The notes beneath the pieces were generated by a model. It saw nothing but the letters and a program-made list of their open reading frames with translations, made no database searches and had not been told where the DNA came from. Both the position numbers and the translations under genes were made by a program. From Gymnogyps californianus (Eukaryota > Chordata > Aves > Accipitriformes > Cathartidae), in the NCBI RefSeq assembly GCF_018139145.2, contig NC_059475.1:6857437-6921436 (forward strand): a stretch of DNA of 64,000 nucleotides. Reading direction: 5' to 3'. Below are positions 23,801-37,380 of the stretch, piece by piece. The stretch's first letter is position 1. Every line of letters starts with the position of its first letter.

Positions 23801-26800
23801 GAGGTTTCCGGGGTGGAATCACAGATGTAATGTGTGACCACATTAAGCATCTTTCTTCTAGGTTGGCAATTGCCTTGTAATTGCTTAGTATTGAACCTCA
23901 TAGTCCTCTATTTTTACTTTAAAAAATAAAAATAAAAATCAAGTGTTTCAATGGGACAAAATTTCTGCAAATTTGGACAAATTCAAATAGACAAAATTAA
24001 TTTCAGCATAACAGGATAATAGAGTAGGACATACGGAGGACAAAATAGTTCTGCTATCCTGTCATATATAGGTGAGCAATACCCTCTAATCATTATTTTA
24101 AGTGACACAGTAAACGATCTCCAGACGTAGAGGACACCTTGTTGTTATTACAGAAATCAGGATACAATCTGACTGGGGAATAATCTTGCACGGTATCTCA
24201 TTCCCAGAGTACACAGCAAGCATAGCTTCTTGCACTGAAACTCTTCTGAAAGCAGCAAAGACTGTTTTCTCTCTTTTGGGAAATTAAAACTTCTGCAATT
24301 ATGAGTCTGGCAACCTGGCTGCATGTTAACCAAGCCAAGTTAATCACTGGTGTCACTCCAAAATCAGGGAGGATGTCCCAGGGATACATTTTTGTCTGTA
24401 ACAATAAGAAACCATCACTCCCATTTTGACAGGATGCAATACAAACTTCTTGGAAACCTCTCCGCTTGTCTTGCATCTGAGTTGGTGGTGAACCTCAGGT
24501 TACTTGAGCAAAGAATTAGGTCTCCTTCTGTCCTTCTGAAAATCTCGTGCACATACACAAAGTGTTTTTGCTGTGGGTTTTTTTTTTTTCCTCTTGGTGG
24601 TATTCTGGGATCCTCGTAACTTTATCTGTCCATCTTGTCTCTGATAACAATACATTGGCTAATTTTTCCACGGATCAACTGTAATCTTTCTTCCTCACTG
24701 AAAATTCAAATATTGACACAGACTGCAATGCTGACATGGCATAATAAACCACCTCATTTACCATTTTTATTTCTACATTGGCTGCTTTCTGGTAAGACCC
24801 AAGACCTAGTCAAGGCTGAACATTCCACAGTCGCCTTCAGACCATCCACCACTGGCTGGTTGCCCACACAATATCTCCTTTTAGCTCCCCAACTCTTACC
24901 TACCTATTTTCATCCCATTGGAAAATACTCCATTGCTTTCTCACTTGCACTTTTGCAATTTCTTTACTTTTTTTGCTGTCTTACATCAAACTATTCTGCC
25001 ATCCTTACATGCCTGTCCCTAACATCAACTTTTTCAGGGTTCTTCGTGCTTCCCACACAAACCTGAATTTTACTTCATGTTCTCCTGCAACCGAAGTAAA
25101 CTTTGAAAATGCCTTATAGACACACTTGCTGGGTATCATGGATTAAATTTTCTCAAACTTAAGAGCTTCAGGTTGCACTTATTCCAGAAAAGCAGCCACT
25201 TTGGAAGAGAAGTCAGTTTTCCTAACAGATAATGCATAGTTATGTGCTACAATTTATTCATCAAGGTTTGAAGCTTTACACAAGAGGTACAGCCATCTGC
25301 AGGAAAATGCCAGGGGCTTGCCACATCCCCCCTGCAGAGATCCCCTGCCTGGCGAGGGCACACGCCTGTGCAGACAGCTCCTATCCAAGCTGGGCAGCTG
25401 CAGAAGTGGACGGGCTGGTAAATGGAAGCCGTATCACCGGACCAAACTTCGCTTTGCTTATCTGTGACTAGCAAACAGCCCCTTTGGGACTTTTGTCAGC
25501 TGCAGCCTGCTGCACTGCTGTGAAGCCAATCAATAACCTACAGATTACTCCCAATTCTTCCACGCCACTTTAGCATAACTAAATGGATACTTTATTCTGC
25601 TGCTGCTAATGGAAAACGCATTTGTCCCCTTCTCCTTCTCTTGCAGTAGTTTCAGTATTATACAACCTCAACCACTATTTATAAAATCGTGAGTATGTAA
25701 GCCAAGACACATCAGGACTGAAAAAGGAAGCCTGTAACTATAACCAGCACTGAAACTGCACCAACTCCATCCAGCTGAGTAGGCACTTCTCATCTTGAGC
25801 CTTCCCTTTCTAGCATTTACAGCTTTCTCAAAGTTATACTGAACTTCAAGGTAGTAGCTTGTTTTCAAAATGCATTCTTGGTCTAAAAATTTAAAATGTC
25901 TAAGTAAACTAAACTGATTGATTAAAAGAAGTCTAAAGCCTGTCCATAAATTCTACTGTTAAGTTGTCAGCAAGAGTCACCAGCACCCACTGCAAGACAA
26001 AATATGGCTCTATGATATTGCTTCTCGTGCACTATCAAAGAATATTTATAACTACATTTTTTTCTTGTTAACAGGAAAATAAATTATGATGGATCTTGAA
26101 GAAAGCAGGCATTCCCATCCATGCAAAATACGCTCCATCATTCAATTTGCAAGCAGTATCTGTATTGGGGCGAGACCTCCTTGAAGTAGAGCCCACAGGC
26201 TACAACACATATGCACCGAAGGAGACGCATATAACCTAAAACAATTATTATACAATATGAGCTGTTGAAGCAAGCTGTCTTTGTACTCCCGAATAGCATT
26301 CTCCAGCAAACAACAGAAGTTTGCACAAATTTTCTAACAGGGACACATCTTAAAAATAAGCAACAATACCGTGTTGTCTTGAAAATTGGTAACACCTAGT
26401 CTACAGCAGTAATGACAAGTTGTTGCACTAAGCAACTTTGATTCCCCTCACCTCCAAAGCAGAAAGCAGAATACAGTTTATAAAATGCACCTTCTTCTCC
26501 CTAATTGCCTTTGCACATCTTGCACTGTGTTGTGATAACTTTCCTTTGCTCTACCGTAGCCCAGGTAGACCTTTCCTATCTCAAAGCACTCGGGTGAGTC
26601 TGCATATGCTGATCCAGGTTCTGCCACTCTGGATTTCTATTTCCCTCTTAATTTCTCACTGCACAAATAGCAATCGTTACAGACGCCATCGTGTTTACTC
26701 GAAAAGGAGCTAACCGAGACAAATATTCCATGTTCCTCATCATGATGCCCAAACTTAAATACTTTAGTAGTAGAGTAGGGGCGAGCTGGGTGGTTTTCAG

Positions 26801-27680
26801 GATTTTATTTCTTCTTCCTGTCCCCTCAAAAAGCCATGTCTAATACTAACTTCTCCTTTTCGCTGTGGATGCTGAGAGATCGGGGGCACTTAGCTGTGCT
26901 ATGGGAACGACTTCCATAGCAGTGAGCTGGCTGCTGAGAAAGCAGGGGGGGATTTGTGGTTGACAGCTCCAGTTCAGAGGACTCCACTCTGAGGGGGATC
27001 TGTGGATTTGATACTGACTTCATCACGGGCCAGCGCAGAGCACGGCACACGAGGGAAACAGGCTCTGTGCTGCCCGTGCAGATCAGCAGATGGGCTGCTA
27101 CACTGAACTGACAGGAGCTCTTCCAGCATCAACACGCTCCTTCCTAGCTATAAATACATTTCACTTACCTAGTCTATAAAGCAGAGACACAGAGATGAAA
27201 GTAACCAAGCTCAGTTTTGATCAACTGGGATGCACCAATTGAATCAACTACAGATCTGTGCTTTTAGCAGATAGTGCTATTTGGATGCTCAGGTTTCCAA
27301 GATCATACAATATGCTGATGGTTAGACAAGAGGGGTTGAAAAAATGACTGCTGAGATAGTAAATCCTCAAAGTTGCTTCGATCTGTCCATGCAGCCTGTC
27401 TCTTGCCCTGGCATTTGTTGGCTTTCCAGGCATGGGATCTTTTGAAGGACCACGCAACTAGCAAGTGACACCGCAAAATGTGGAAGTGGATTAAATCAAC
27501 GTATATTTGGCAATTAAACCTCCGTTACCAGTTTTCTAACCACTTCAGACACATACTGGGTAAATACAAGACCCAGGTTTTGTAGATACCTTCATAATAA
27601 ATGACCTTAGAGAAACTGGACTAATTTTCAATATGATTCTTTGTTTCAGATTTAGGTCCACTGTTTACTTTCTCCCAGGG

Positions 27681-27703
27681 AAAAAAAAAAAAAAAAAAAA
27701 AAA
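27681..27703. repeat. A23 homopolymer
   Basis: Twenty-three consecutive A on the plus strand in intron 2. Confidence 0.95.
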
Positions 27704-30700
27704 GGCAAATGTTTTATCAGAATCATCTAGAATTTTACTTTTATATAGGAAGGGCAGGAAAAGAACTTTACATAAGTACTGGTTACTACTGCTGTGCCAG
27801 GATAAGATCTGCCAATGCTAATTAGGCAAGAGTACCTCAGTACTCACAAAAAATATACCAAAATACAACCACCCAAGAGGAGGGGAGGAAAGGAGGTAAC
27901 AGAATGACTTAATTCCTCACCATGTCTTCTTATGGTAACATACAGTGTCATACCGCGACACTATGATGACAGAATGCACTCAAGTACTTTCTCAGAGTAT
28001 GGGGATAATGCATTTACCTCCAACATATATGATTTGGTTTTTCTGCTTTTCTGTCTGACTATCTAAGGTTTTTACAGAGCTACATGTGACTCTCTTCTTG
28101 AGGCTTGAGCCTGGAACTGGCTATCTGCTCGCCTGCACATGTACATCCTTTGTCCCACACTCCAATTCCTGAAACCAAAAGGAGGAGATGGACTGCGTGG
28201 TATGAGCACTGTTTGGGGGACTCTACCTGGAGAGACCCAGCCTGAGAGCTTCTGAGGCTACTGCTCAGCCTCCAGAAGTTTCTTATCTGGTTTATATGTT
28301 CAGACAGCCCCAACCTGGCAGCTCAGGCAGCATAATAAATTCAGGCTCGTAAGACAGGTCTTGAAGCCTAACACCGCAAAGTTCAGCCTCCAGGCCATTT
28401 AGCTAAGCCAGCTTCTGTGTGTGTGCGCATGTGAAAATAATGCTGAACACTGAAACTCGAAGACAAAAGATAAGGAAAAAGTTTCGTTTCCCTCTAAAGT
28501 ACTTGCAGCAGAATAACTAGTCTTGGGATCCTTATACACTATCATGCCAACCTTTGAAATTAACATGTAGAAACAGAAACTGGAAAGAAACTTCCTCATC
28601 TTCTAAAAACAATGGAATTTACTCAACCTACTAGCATCTCTCCCCACAAACAGGAAAAATATGCAACTGTTAAGCACAGCAAGAACCTTCTAAGCTACAG
28701 AAATATTATTCTTGTATCAGCAGGACCGAAACTCATCCAGAATCAAACTGATTTAGGACTCGCATAGATAAGAAAACATTAATTAAACACAAGTTGGCCA
28801 ACATGTTTTTAAACATCATTTAGCATCTAGTGCAGACCAAGTAGGTGATGTTTAAAAATATCTTAGCTGACTGTGGTTAATTCTACTTGGGAGTCTTTGC
28901 CTAAAGGTTTGTCTTGACTAGAATTTGAAGGTGCAAGTTACAACACGCCGACACACTTTCTAAAGCTCCAGCGCACATAAGGCAGCAAACGTTTCTAATG
29001 TATGCTAGCTGGTCAAGTCGAAGCTTAGGCTCTTAACTTGCTACCACACGTGAAACCTACACCTTGCATTTTCTTCATTAGAACTTTACCTCTTGGATTT
29101 CAAGCTGGAGCAACTGAGGAAATTACCTCCTCCAGCTGTTCAAATATTCAGAGCTGGCATATGGATGAAGAGCACTCATCGGCTTCCAACCTCACATCAG
29201 CTGGCTATTTTTGAAATACCAATAGAGAACTTCTACACTGGCTGCCTTTATAACAAATCAGCTGAAGAGAGCTCTTGGCTCATTCCTCAGTCTCTGCTGG
29301 TGGGGCTGAATGGACAGATATGGCTTGGTAACATCTCCAATCGTACCAGCCAGCTTCACAAGAGGATATTTAACCACAGCCTCAGTTATCACATGTCAGC
29401 TAACACAAGGCATCAGGACAACTTTTCTCATGAAGATTCATCCTTACCTTTTCTACTCGAAACAAGCCCTTCGTCTCCAGCTTCCCACTACAAATCCTGG
29501 GACGACTCATGTTTATGAAAGGGAGAGGAATTGCACCATCTCATCAACGTTCACACACTACCTTGAAAATACTACTTTAAAAGATCTAGCACTGAAGGAC
29601 AAAAAAACCTCCTTCTACCAAATGCTCCAGAGCCAGGTGAGGAAAGATACTGCATCCCAAACTAACAGCTCAGCCTTGGTGGCCTTGGCAGAACTCCGAG
29701 ACATGCCTTACTCATAAAACCGAAGTAATAAAAAAGATAGACACTCCCCCTCCCTCCCCAAGGATAATACAACTTGGTGCTGATGCAGAAATTAGAAGGA
29801 AGGGGACCATGTAAATTACACACTGAAATAGATACTACAAAAGCAAGCAGCTGTGACATTTCAGCCAGGTGGTCATCTTCAGCTGCAGTCAAGAGGAAAA
29901 ATAACTCTAGACATTTCCCTTGCAGATACTTCCTGATTACAACCTTATGGCTAAACCACCTCATTTTCACTGCCAGTATGCATTTTAATTAATCCTTATG
30001 TTCTTAAAATACACTTTGTCAATTAAAAGCATGTTCAGAGACTCTGGCTGAGGGGGGGAGAGGGGTTTGAGATGTTTAAGCAAGATCTCTTAGTGCTGTA
30101 ATCAGCATGGATATAATTAGTCAAGCAAATTCTCAGTTGTACTACTTCTCTTCCTGAAAAATCAGTTGCACACGTGCTGTCTCTCGCTCACTGTTTATTC
30201 ATCTCTCAAAAAGCAGATTAGCATTGTCTTTCAGAAAAGAGAAAACTTTTATTGATCTAAATCTTCCTTTTATCACTTTATTTCCCTAACCATTTTCACC
30301 AGCCATTAAATAAAACCTTAATAAAGTTTTGCCCTGGACCGATAAAAAAAAAAAACATATCTGAAGGTAGTGTCATGGAAGAGAGACTGTTTCATATCAT
30401 ATATGAACAAAAACCAGAAACACAACAGACCTTGACATCAGCACACATCTGGACGGTAATCGAGCACTGCTGTCTCTTGGTGCTTTCAGGAGGGATTATT
30501 TTCCTTGCAGTATTACTGGGCACGATATGGTCTTCAAAAACACAACATCACAGAGCATCCTCCCTAACCCTCGTTGGAGGTCAGAGCCCTGCCCCAAGGC
30601 TGACTCGTTGGGAGGTGACCGGTGCTCCCCTTCGGACAACCACATGCTTGTGTCACAGGCAACCTACAGACAGACAGCAGGACAGCTTGCTGTGCTCTGT

Positions 30701-33235
30701 CTCCCTACTGCCTCTCACATGGACCAGCAGCCAGACAACCAAAACCTCACCCATCAGTGCAGGGCAAATAAGATGCTAGTATTTTAAAGGGTTAAGAGCG
30801 GAAATCAAAACAAAGTTAAAAGGTCATTTAGTCAAGGAAACTTTTACTTTATTCGAGTGGTTCAAGTTTCTGAAGCCAGACTGGAAAACTGGCCAAGAAT
30901 AAAAATCATTTCAATTTGCCTTCCTTGATGAGAGAGTGCCTTTTTAATTAATCCAGCAGATCATTCACAAATATAGTGAATGGAAACCATATAGTTAAAA
31001 TCCTTCAGACTCCTTTAGATAACTTTAAATATCAGAAGGAACTGCAACCGTTTAGAAGAGCACCAAAACATAGCCTGGCTCTTCTAGTTAAAAATTCACA
31101 CTCGAAAATGGTTTCTGCTTTCTAAAAACACTGCATTATCTAACTATATTTCCCTCTTCTAGCTTTCTATAAATACTTTAAGGTGTGGTTAGAAAACTGT
31201 GGCCAAGTTCTTCAAGGATTTTTAGTTTCCATATCAAGTTCAAGGCTGCAGCATATTTACGTTAACATTTTCTGGAGAATACACTTCATTAACTCCTGTG
31301 GCAAAACCCTTGGTGGTCTGCTCCTCGCTGACTCTGACCATTGCCGTTTCAATCATTTGCAAATTACTTCCAGATGGGTATCAGTTACACAGAGATGGAG
31401 AATTTTTATAACATTTATAAATAGTGCAAGAATCCTACAGACATATGATAAGCGTGCTATGCAGTGACACATACGACGAGGCTGTGAACAGGGGCATGTG
31501 GAGCATATAACCCAACAGGCAGATTCTGCCCACGGACAAGCTGGAATCCCTTTGCTTGTACCTGTGAGTAACACTCAGGTAGGACACTATCTCAGAGGTA
31601 CAAAACCTCAGATTATACCTGCAAATTTGATACTTCGCAGGGGAGTCAGTTCCCTAAACATGGCCATTTAGTGCCATTTCAGATGTCCTCTTCCACCTGA
31701 CCCCAACTGCCATTCCAGGCAGCCATCAGTCTCCCATCTGCATCAGATCTGCCAGTCTTGTGTGGGTGTCTCAGATAACCCAGCAATCTAAAAACGGCAT
31801 GGGATGCATACATCAAAGCACCCAGGTCACTCCCCCTTCGGTGACGTAGAAGGCACCTTTTAATTGAGCAGCCAGCTCTTACAAGTCTGGTACGCTGCTT
31901 CTTTCACTTTTACTCACTAGTGTTCATTTCAGGATTTGGAAAACAATCCTCTGAAGTCTCTCCAGACTACCGAATAATTCATTGCATTAAGGAAATGACA
32001 ACCCCCATTTTAAATGGCTCCTACTACATTTTTTAATCCCATCCTCTTCATATGTGCACTGTGCAAGGCTCAGTTGCCTACATAATACATCTAATTGCCT
32101 CCCATTTACATTCAATTAAATTCTGTGATACTATTTTGCAATATTAATTAACTAACTCTGTCAGGGGCTAATCTCCTGGACCATTTGACAAATGGCAGGG
32201 CTAAAGCATGGTATAAAGAGAAAAGTGTCTGGGGCTGTCTCCTGGATGAAGAGCTACTAGAGTCCATGGTGGTGTGGGTACTTAATGCATTCCCATTAGT
32301 TTGTGGGATTGTCATTTGCTTTAGATGTGTAATTCTTGGGAAAAGTTCTAGATGGAAAAGTCACTTATAGCACAGATTTCAACACCACTTTGCTTTAACT
32401 CGGTCTCTTTTTCTTTGGCATGGAGACTCACACCCAGGTTTCTGTGCTGAAAAAGCAACTTTGCTAGTGCCTGGCAGTCAGAATTTGGATCTGTTCAACT
32501 ATAAATAAAAGCCAGGAAGAAAGTTTGAAAGTCATCTCAGAGTGGAAAGGGAAAACTGTGGTTGTACAGTGGGAAGTGCAACAGTTTGGTTTCTTCTGTC
32601 CACAACTAGCAAAAACAAAGACCGAAAAAATTTCTGTACCCTGTCCCATAGAGAAAAAGGAATGGGCAGAATGAAGCAAAAACGTGTCATGTCTGGTGCT
32701 GGTCATTTCTATTAAGGAGGAAAGCTGCTTTTGTTTGAATCTATTATATTCCCCCTAGGAAGAACGTGAACTGAAGCAAGGGAACCTGGAGTTGGCTTGT
32801 GCACGGATGACCATAACCAGGTCTTTAAAGAAAAGGAAGAAACCTTCCCCATTTCACTGCTGGTGGGCATGGCCAGAGCCTCTGCAAATAGGCTTCAAAT
32901 TCAAAGCAGGATGCTGCTGAGAAACATTACTAACAACGCACAAGTCTCGGTTAATGGTTTTCACCTGAGAAGTACTGTACACAGATACTGTCTACTTATG
33001 GCTCTGCTCTCACGGTCCTTTTCATGTCTTTCTGCATCTGTGACAGCTGTTGAATTGGAAAGCGTTTTTCATCTTTCTGGAGATTCTCTTACCTCTGCAG
33101 CTGTAGGAGGTAACTCGAACATAAAATGAAAATTATATTTTTTTTTTCTATTGTACTAAGGAATTATGAGTGACTCGAATATGTCCAAACATTTAGCAAG
33201 TATCATTTTTACTGTAAAGTTTTTGGTTTGTTGAT

Positions 33236-33251
33236 GTCCGTCCGTCCGTCC
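33236..33251. repeat. (GTCC)4 microsatellite
   Basis: Four copies of GTCC followed by a short C-run on the plus strand. Confidence 0.93.
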
Positions 33252-33766
33252 CCCCGAAGTTGCTTTAACATATCAAGCAAGCATGCTAGGAATGATTTAA
33301 AGCTTCTGGGTGTTCACATATAATTCTGAGCTTAATGCTAGCCTATTATTTTGCAAACTGAAATACTGGAATTTAGGGGGACAATGAGATACACGTAGCA
33401 AATGGCTCTTAGGCAATAAGCACAACAGATGATGGCTGAAGGCTCTGCCTTTTCTCTTTACCTCCTGACACACCCCATGGTTTATGGAAGTTACACAATA
33501 TGCACTCCCACCAGTTAGGTTTTATTGCTTAATTACTTATAGGGAAAAAATGAAGTCTCCCACAGTCATCTGAAGTTGGGAAAACAGAATTGTTTGGTTT
33601 TTTTCAACTTCTGGTGTGAAATATGACTATAAAGAATTTGGAAAAACTGGACTACAAATATAGTCTAACAAAACATACAGACATACAGCAGTGCATATTA
33701 TAAAGCACATAGGGAATGCTGGCTAGTATATATTCTGAGCCAAGCAAGCCTTTCTAGGCTTCTAAA

Positions 33767-33789
33767 TTTTTTTTTTTTTTTTTTTTTTT
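33767..33789. repeat. T23 homopolymer
   Basis: Twenty-three consecutive T on the plus strand in intron 2. Confidence 0.95.
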
Positions 33790-34349
33790 AATTGACTACT
33801 CATGCCATAGAGCCTTCTGTAAATTGTGTCAATTACACACATGCACCATCTGAAATCCCGGTAAATCTACTTTCCTTCATGAGGTATTCTCGACTATATT
33901 GCAAATTTAAGCAATACCTAAAATCACAGGGAATAAACCAGAACCTGTTAAGCTTGAAGATATCTCACACAATTCATCTGACATAAACAAGCTCAACTGC
34001 ACTTCACAATTGTACTGACCAGAGTCAAAACTACTTAAGAACCAGGGAAAATGGAGTTATTTAAGTGTATTAGAAAAGGTAGCTGCTACATTATCAGGAT
34101 ATAAGAGGGACCAAAATTGTAAGGAGAGGTAGAACACCTTATTAGACCAACCAGCATAGCTGGGGTGCAAGGAAGTAAAACAGGGAAGCTTTCAGGAAGG
34201 CAAGCCTTTCTTCAGGACCAAGTGATCCATCTCTTATCAATTTCTCAATATCTTTGTTCCAGTGAGGTGCAGTGGTTGTCTTGGTTGTAGCAGATAACCA
34301 GAGTCAAAAGGTTCTGGACTTTATCTGTAGTTTTGCTATGAGGTTAATT

Positions 34350-34435
34350 TATCCTGTTGCCCTGTGCAAATGGCTTTCATTCTTTGCTTCAGTTTCATCT
34401 GTAAAGTCGGAAGAATGCTTCCCTACTTCATAAGT
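34350..34435 (+). mobile_element. Decayed MIR/L3-like retroposon relic, forward
   Basis: The stretch with gccctgtgcaaatggc, cttcagtttcatctgtaaag and cttccctacttca follows the order of the conserved core of MIR/L3-type elements (…TGGGCAA…CTCAGTTTCCTCATCTGTAAAAT…CCTACCTCA…). The match is by eye and diverged. The subfamily cannot be assigned. Confidence 0.6.
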
Positions 34436-34699
34436 TCCCTCTTTGGGGAAATGAGCTGTTCTTTCCCTAAGGTGCATTTATTGAAAAATCTCTCAACACA
34501 GCATTCATAGTTCCAGTCTAGCCAAAGTCACCAACAAGGAGAGCCTTACTTTGTATTTTAAATGCTCTTTGATATGAGAAATACTACTTTGACACTGAAA
34601 ATACAAGAGAAGCAAAGCAAATTGCAGTGGTTTTGTCTTATCTGTTGCTTATTACTGGAAGTTCTCAACGCTCTCTGGCAAAGGTTGAACCATTACCCT

Positions 34700-34790
34700 C
34701 TCTTCATAGATAAGGAAACTAAGGCACACAGAAGTCACTTGTCACATACTAGTACTTACTAAAGTAGTAATTGAAAGTCAAAGCCTTCTC
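34700..34790 (-). mobile_element. Decayed MIR/L3-like retroposon relic, reverse
   Basis: The plus strand reads catagataaggaaactaagg, cacacagaagtcacttgtca and attgaaagtcaaag. This is the reverse complement of the same conserved core as the relic about 300 bp away. The two lie in opposite orientation and may be independent insertions. Confidence 0.6.
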
Positions 34791-34959
34791 CCTGTTTATT
34801 GACTCTGAAACCCAATCTAATTTACGGCTATGCTCTGAGAGGGTGCTTCAACTTTGCAAAGGCATCTCACTTAAGACTTCAGTTCAGCAAAACACTAGGC
34901 ACATGAGCCTTAGCACAGCTCGAGGATTCAGAAGTGCAAGTATCACATAAGTAAAACCT

Positions 34960-34983
34960 AAAAAAAAAAAAAAAAAAAAAAAA
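34960..34983. repeat. A24 homopolymer
   Basis: Twenty-four consecutive A on the plus strand, about 500 bp downstream of exon 2 in transcript order. Confidence 0.95.
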
Positions 34984-35497
34984 GCTAAAAAGAGAGTGGG
35001 ACAAGAAGGAGATGGGAACCGGAGAGAGAATTTCTGCCAGAGAAACTAAGAACAAGAAGCCCTGTACCACAGCACTTGAATTTCTGATGCAGGTCAGGAT
35101 GGGCTTGTGAGCGCTGCATCTGCAGCCTACAGGGGCAATGGGACCAAGCTGCTCAGTAAATGAAACAACATATATTTTATGGGACTTACGCAACAGCTAT
35201 ACTGTAGCTCCTTCGGAAACAATGGTAATTACACACCTCTTGTGTTATCTTTGGATAACACTGTAATTAGTATGTGTCATCACTCTAGCCATGATTAAAA
35301 TAATTACCGTAAAAAGTCCCTTGTAAGTAGCATTTACTGTTCCGGTTTCCAAACATGTACAGGATTATTTTTTTTTTTTTAAAGTATAATTGCTTTCTCT
35401 GTTCACAGCTCAACTCAACACTATTTCCCCACCCATCTTCCACTTTACACAGCCATCTGATGTTGTAGCAAAACCTTAAAGTGTGTGAAATACTTAC

Positions 35498-35569
35498 AGC
35501 TCTTCCAAGTAGGGAAAGTTCTTGAACGCATCCTCTGGTAGCCTTGTGATGTTATTCATGCTGATATCT
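35498..35569 (-). CDS. LGR4: LGR4 exon 2 (one leucine-rich repeat, about residues 63-86)
   Basis: A 72-bp exon encodes a 24-residue repeat, DISMNNITRLPEDAF then NFPYLEEL. The acceptor is ttctccag and the donor gtaagt. NIT is a sequon at about residue 68, a glycosylation site I recall in human LGR4. The exon begins with one base that completes the last codon of exon 1. It is the most 5' coding exon visible; exon 1 (signal peptide and Cys-rich N-cap) was searched for upstream to base 64000 and not found. The choice of acceptor is fixed by the 72-bp module length and the shared phase. Confidence 0.95.
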
Positions 35570-36026
35570 CTGGAGAAGAAGAAATACAGATTTATCAATA
35601 AACAGTAAGGGATTTTTACACTCTAGGAAAAGGAGGAGAAAAAGAAAGCCTGATCAGGTGGTATGATAACAGGAAAAAATACTCTAGCATCACACAGTAA
35701 TAACTCTTTCTAGAAATTTGCATGCTAAACTTTCAAAGCACAGTAATTTGAGAATCCAGACGCAGCAAAGACCTATATAATGGAAAGTTCATAAAAATGT
35801 TTTCTGACACCTCTAAGCAAAAAAATTACAGTGAGGCTACAGGGTATGCATTTATGGAAGAGGCTCTATGGTACTGTTATCCCCAGTACTAATTTTTACC
35901 AACTTACACATGCATACAATTTTAACACAGATGATTAAGACTGCCCTAAAACCACAGCATATGAAAAAATTAAAGAAAAAAGATTGTGACCACCCACCAC
36001 GCAAATTTTCATCCCACAATGTCTTT

Positions 36027-36043
36027 AAAAAAAAAAAAAAAAA
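36027..36043. repeat. A17 homopolymer
   Basis: Seventeen consecutive A on the plus strand, near the 3' end of intron 1. Confidence 0.95.
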
Positions 36044-37353
36044 GAATACATGCATTGGGTCTTCATAAAGAGCTTCTGGCAAACACAGCTTCTGGAACAA
36101 CTGACAAGAATAGCAGAAACATGTCCTAGCTCTACCACAGTAATTTTTTTTTCTACAAAACCTATAGAAGTCCTCGAGGTAATAGTTTTAAGCAGATTTC
36201 ATTCTCAGTCCATGAGCAGAGACAGGGCAGTAGCAAGTGCTTACATGATAGGTATGCAGACCTGTTCAGCTTTTTTCTTTCCGAAGGAGCAGTAAGTGGC
36301 AAACTTGGTGCCGTCACCTCAGTTCACACCTACATAACCATCACAGATAATCCAGTCCTAAAGCAAGTTATTACTCAATGTGAGTAAAAGTAGCACGAAA
36401 ACAATTCAGTTTGATAATTAAACTAATAACTGCCTAACAATTCATGACATAACCCAAGTTCTTACTTTCCACTTGGTTACTGCTTTAGTTTTTTATAATA
36501 TGTAGTTTAACAAGCAATTCAGTGAGACTCATTAGTACAGCCCTCCCAGCTTCCTTCTGCTTGCTGTCTTCCACACGTTGCTCTCTAGCATCTATGTGCC
36601 ACCTCCCCGCGTATTTCAGGTAAAAAATAAACAACCAACGAAACCAAACCACCTCCTCCATCTCACTGATAGTCAACAAGTACCACTGAAACTCCTGCAT
36701 GAAGATCAGAAGGGCTGGTGACTGCATGCAGGACAGCAGGTTTTGTTTGCCACCTAAAAAGCTCGACCTCAGAATAAAGTACCAGCCCTTGTCTACTGCT
36801 GCAGCAGACGTTCTTAGCCCATCTATAGCCACCACTATTTTTCAAACATCTGCCTTGACTGGAATTATCACTTCTTCTGAGGAGGCACAGAAAGGTCAGT
36901 TTAGACTCTTCCTGCTATACTGGAAGGGCACAAATCCCTGAAGAACTATTTTGTAGCAGCAAAAACAACCCCATTGAGAAATTATGAAGTTTCAGGTTCA
37001 GGATATCTTCCATGGCTCCTACTCATGACAGGACTCGGTGCTCCCCTCAGGGGCCTGACTCTGAACCTCCTAAGGGGAGCAAGGAGCATGCGGAGGGGTT
37101 GGTGCTGCTTCTGAAGAAATGGTGTCTCGGGACATTTGTGCCTTCTTTCATGCTGTGACAAACCAAATGCCACCTCAGTACCATACAAGCTACCAAAAGT
37201 GTTATAGCAGCTAATTAAACCACTTCTTGCAAAGAGTGCCCACGTTATTCCTCCATTTGCCAGACCATAATGTCTAACATAGCTCATTAAAAAAAAGTTT
37301 CCTTATTTATACTGACAACAGAATGCACTATATGAAAAAAACCCCACAGATAC

Positions 37354-37380
37354 TGGGGAAAAAAATACTTTTTTTCCCCA
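37354..37380. repeat. Inverted repeat, 12-bp stem with 3-base loop
   Basis: The arms tggggaaaaaaa and tttttttcccca flank a tac loop and pair perfectly. Its T- and A-rich stem could arise from homopolymer growth, but the matching TGGGG/CCCCA ends make it a true hairpin. Confidence 0.9.

Larger units (their letters stand above)
20261..35497 (-). other. LGR4: LGR4 intron 2 (15.2 kb)
   Basis: A long intron with A/T homopolymers, one 10-bp stem hairpin (20791-20815), a (GTCC)4 repeat and two decayed MIR/L3-like relics (34350-34790). Open frames up to 143 codons occur (for example 24635-25066 on the plus strand). They show no recognisable family and no repeat-type exon. No further exon is needed to keep the reading frame between exons 2 and 3. 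Confidence 0.9.

Noticed and set aside
24635..25066. 143-codon plus-strand open frame in intron 2
   Set aside because: Chance frame rich in Leu, Ser and Thr from pyrimidine-rich sequence, with no start context, domain or splice structure.
29093..29717. Two overlapping plus-strand frames of 141 and 135 codons
   Set aside because: They overlap in different frames with no recognisable product, as expected for chance frames in a less AT-rich intron segment.
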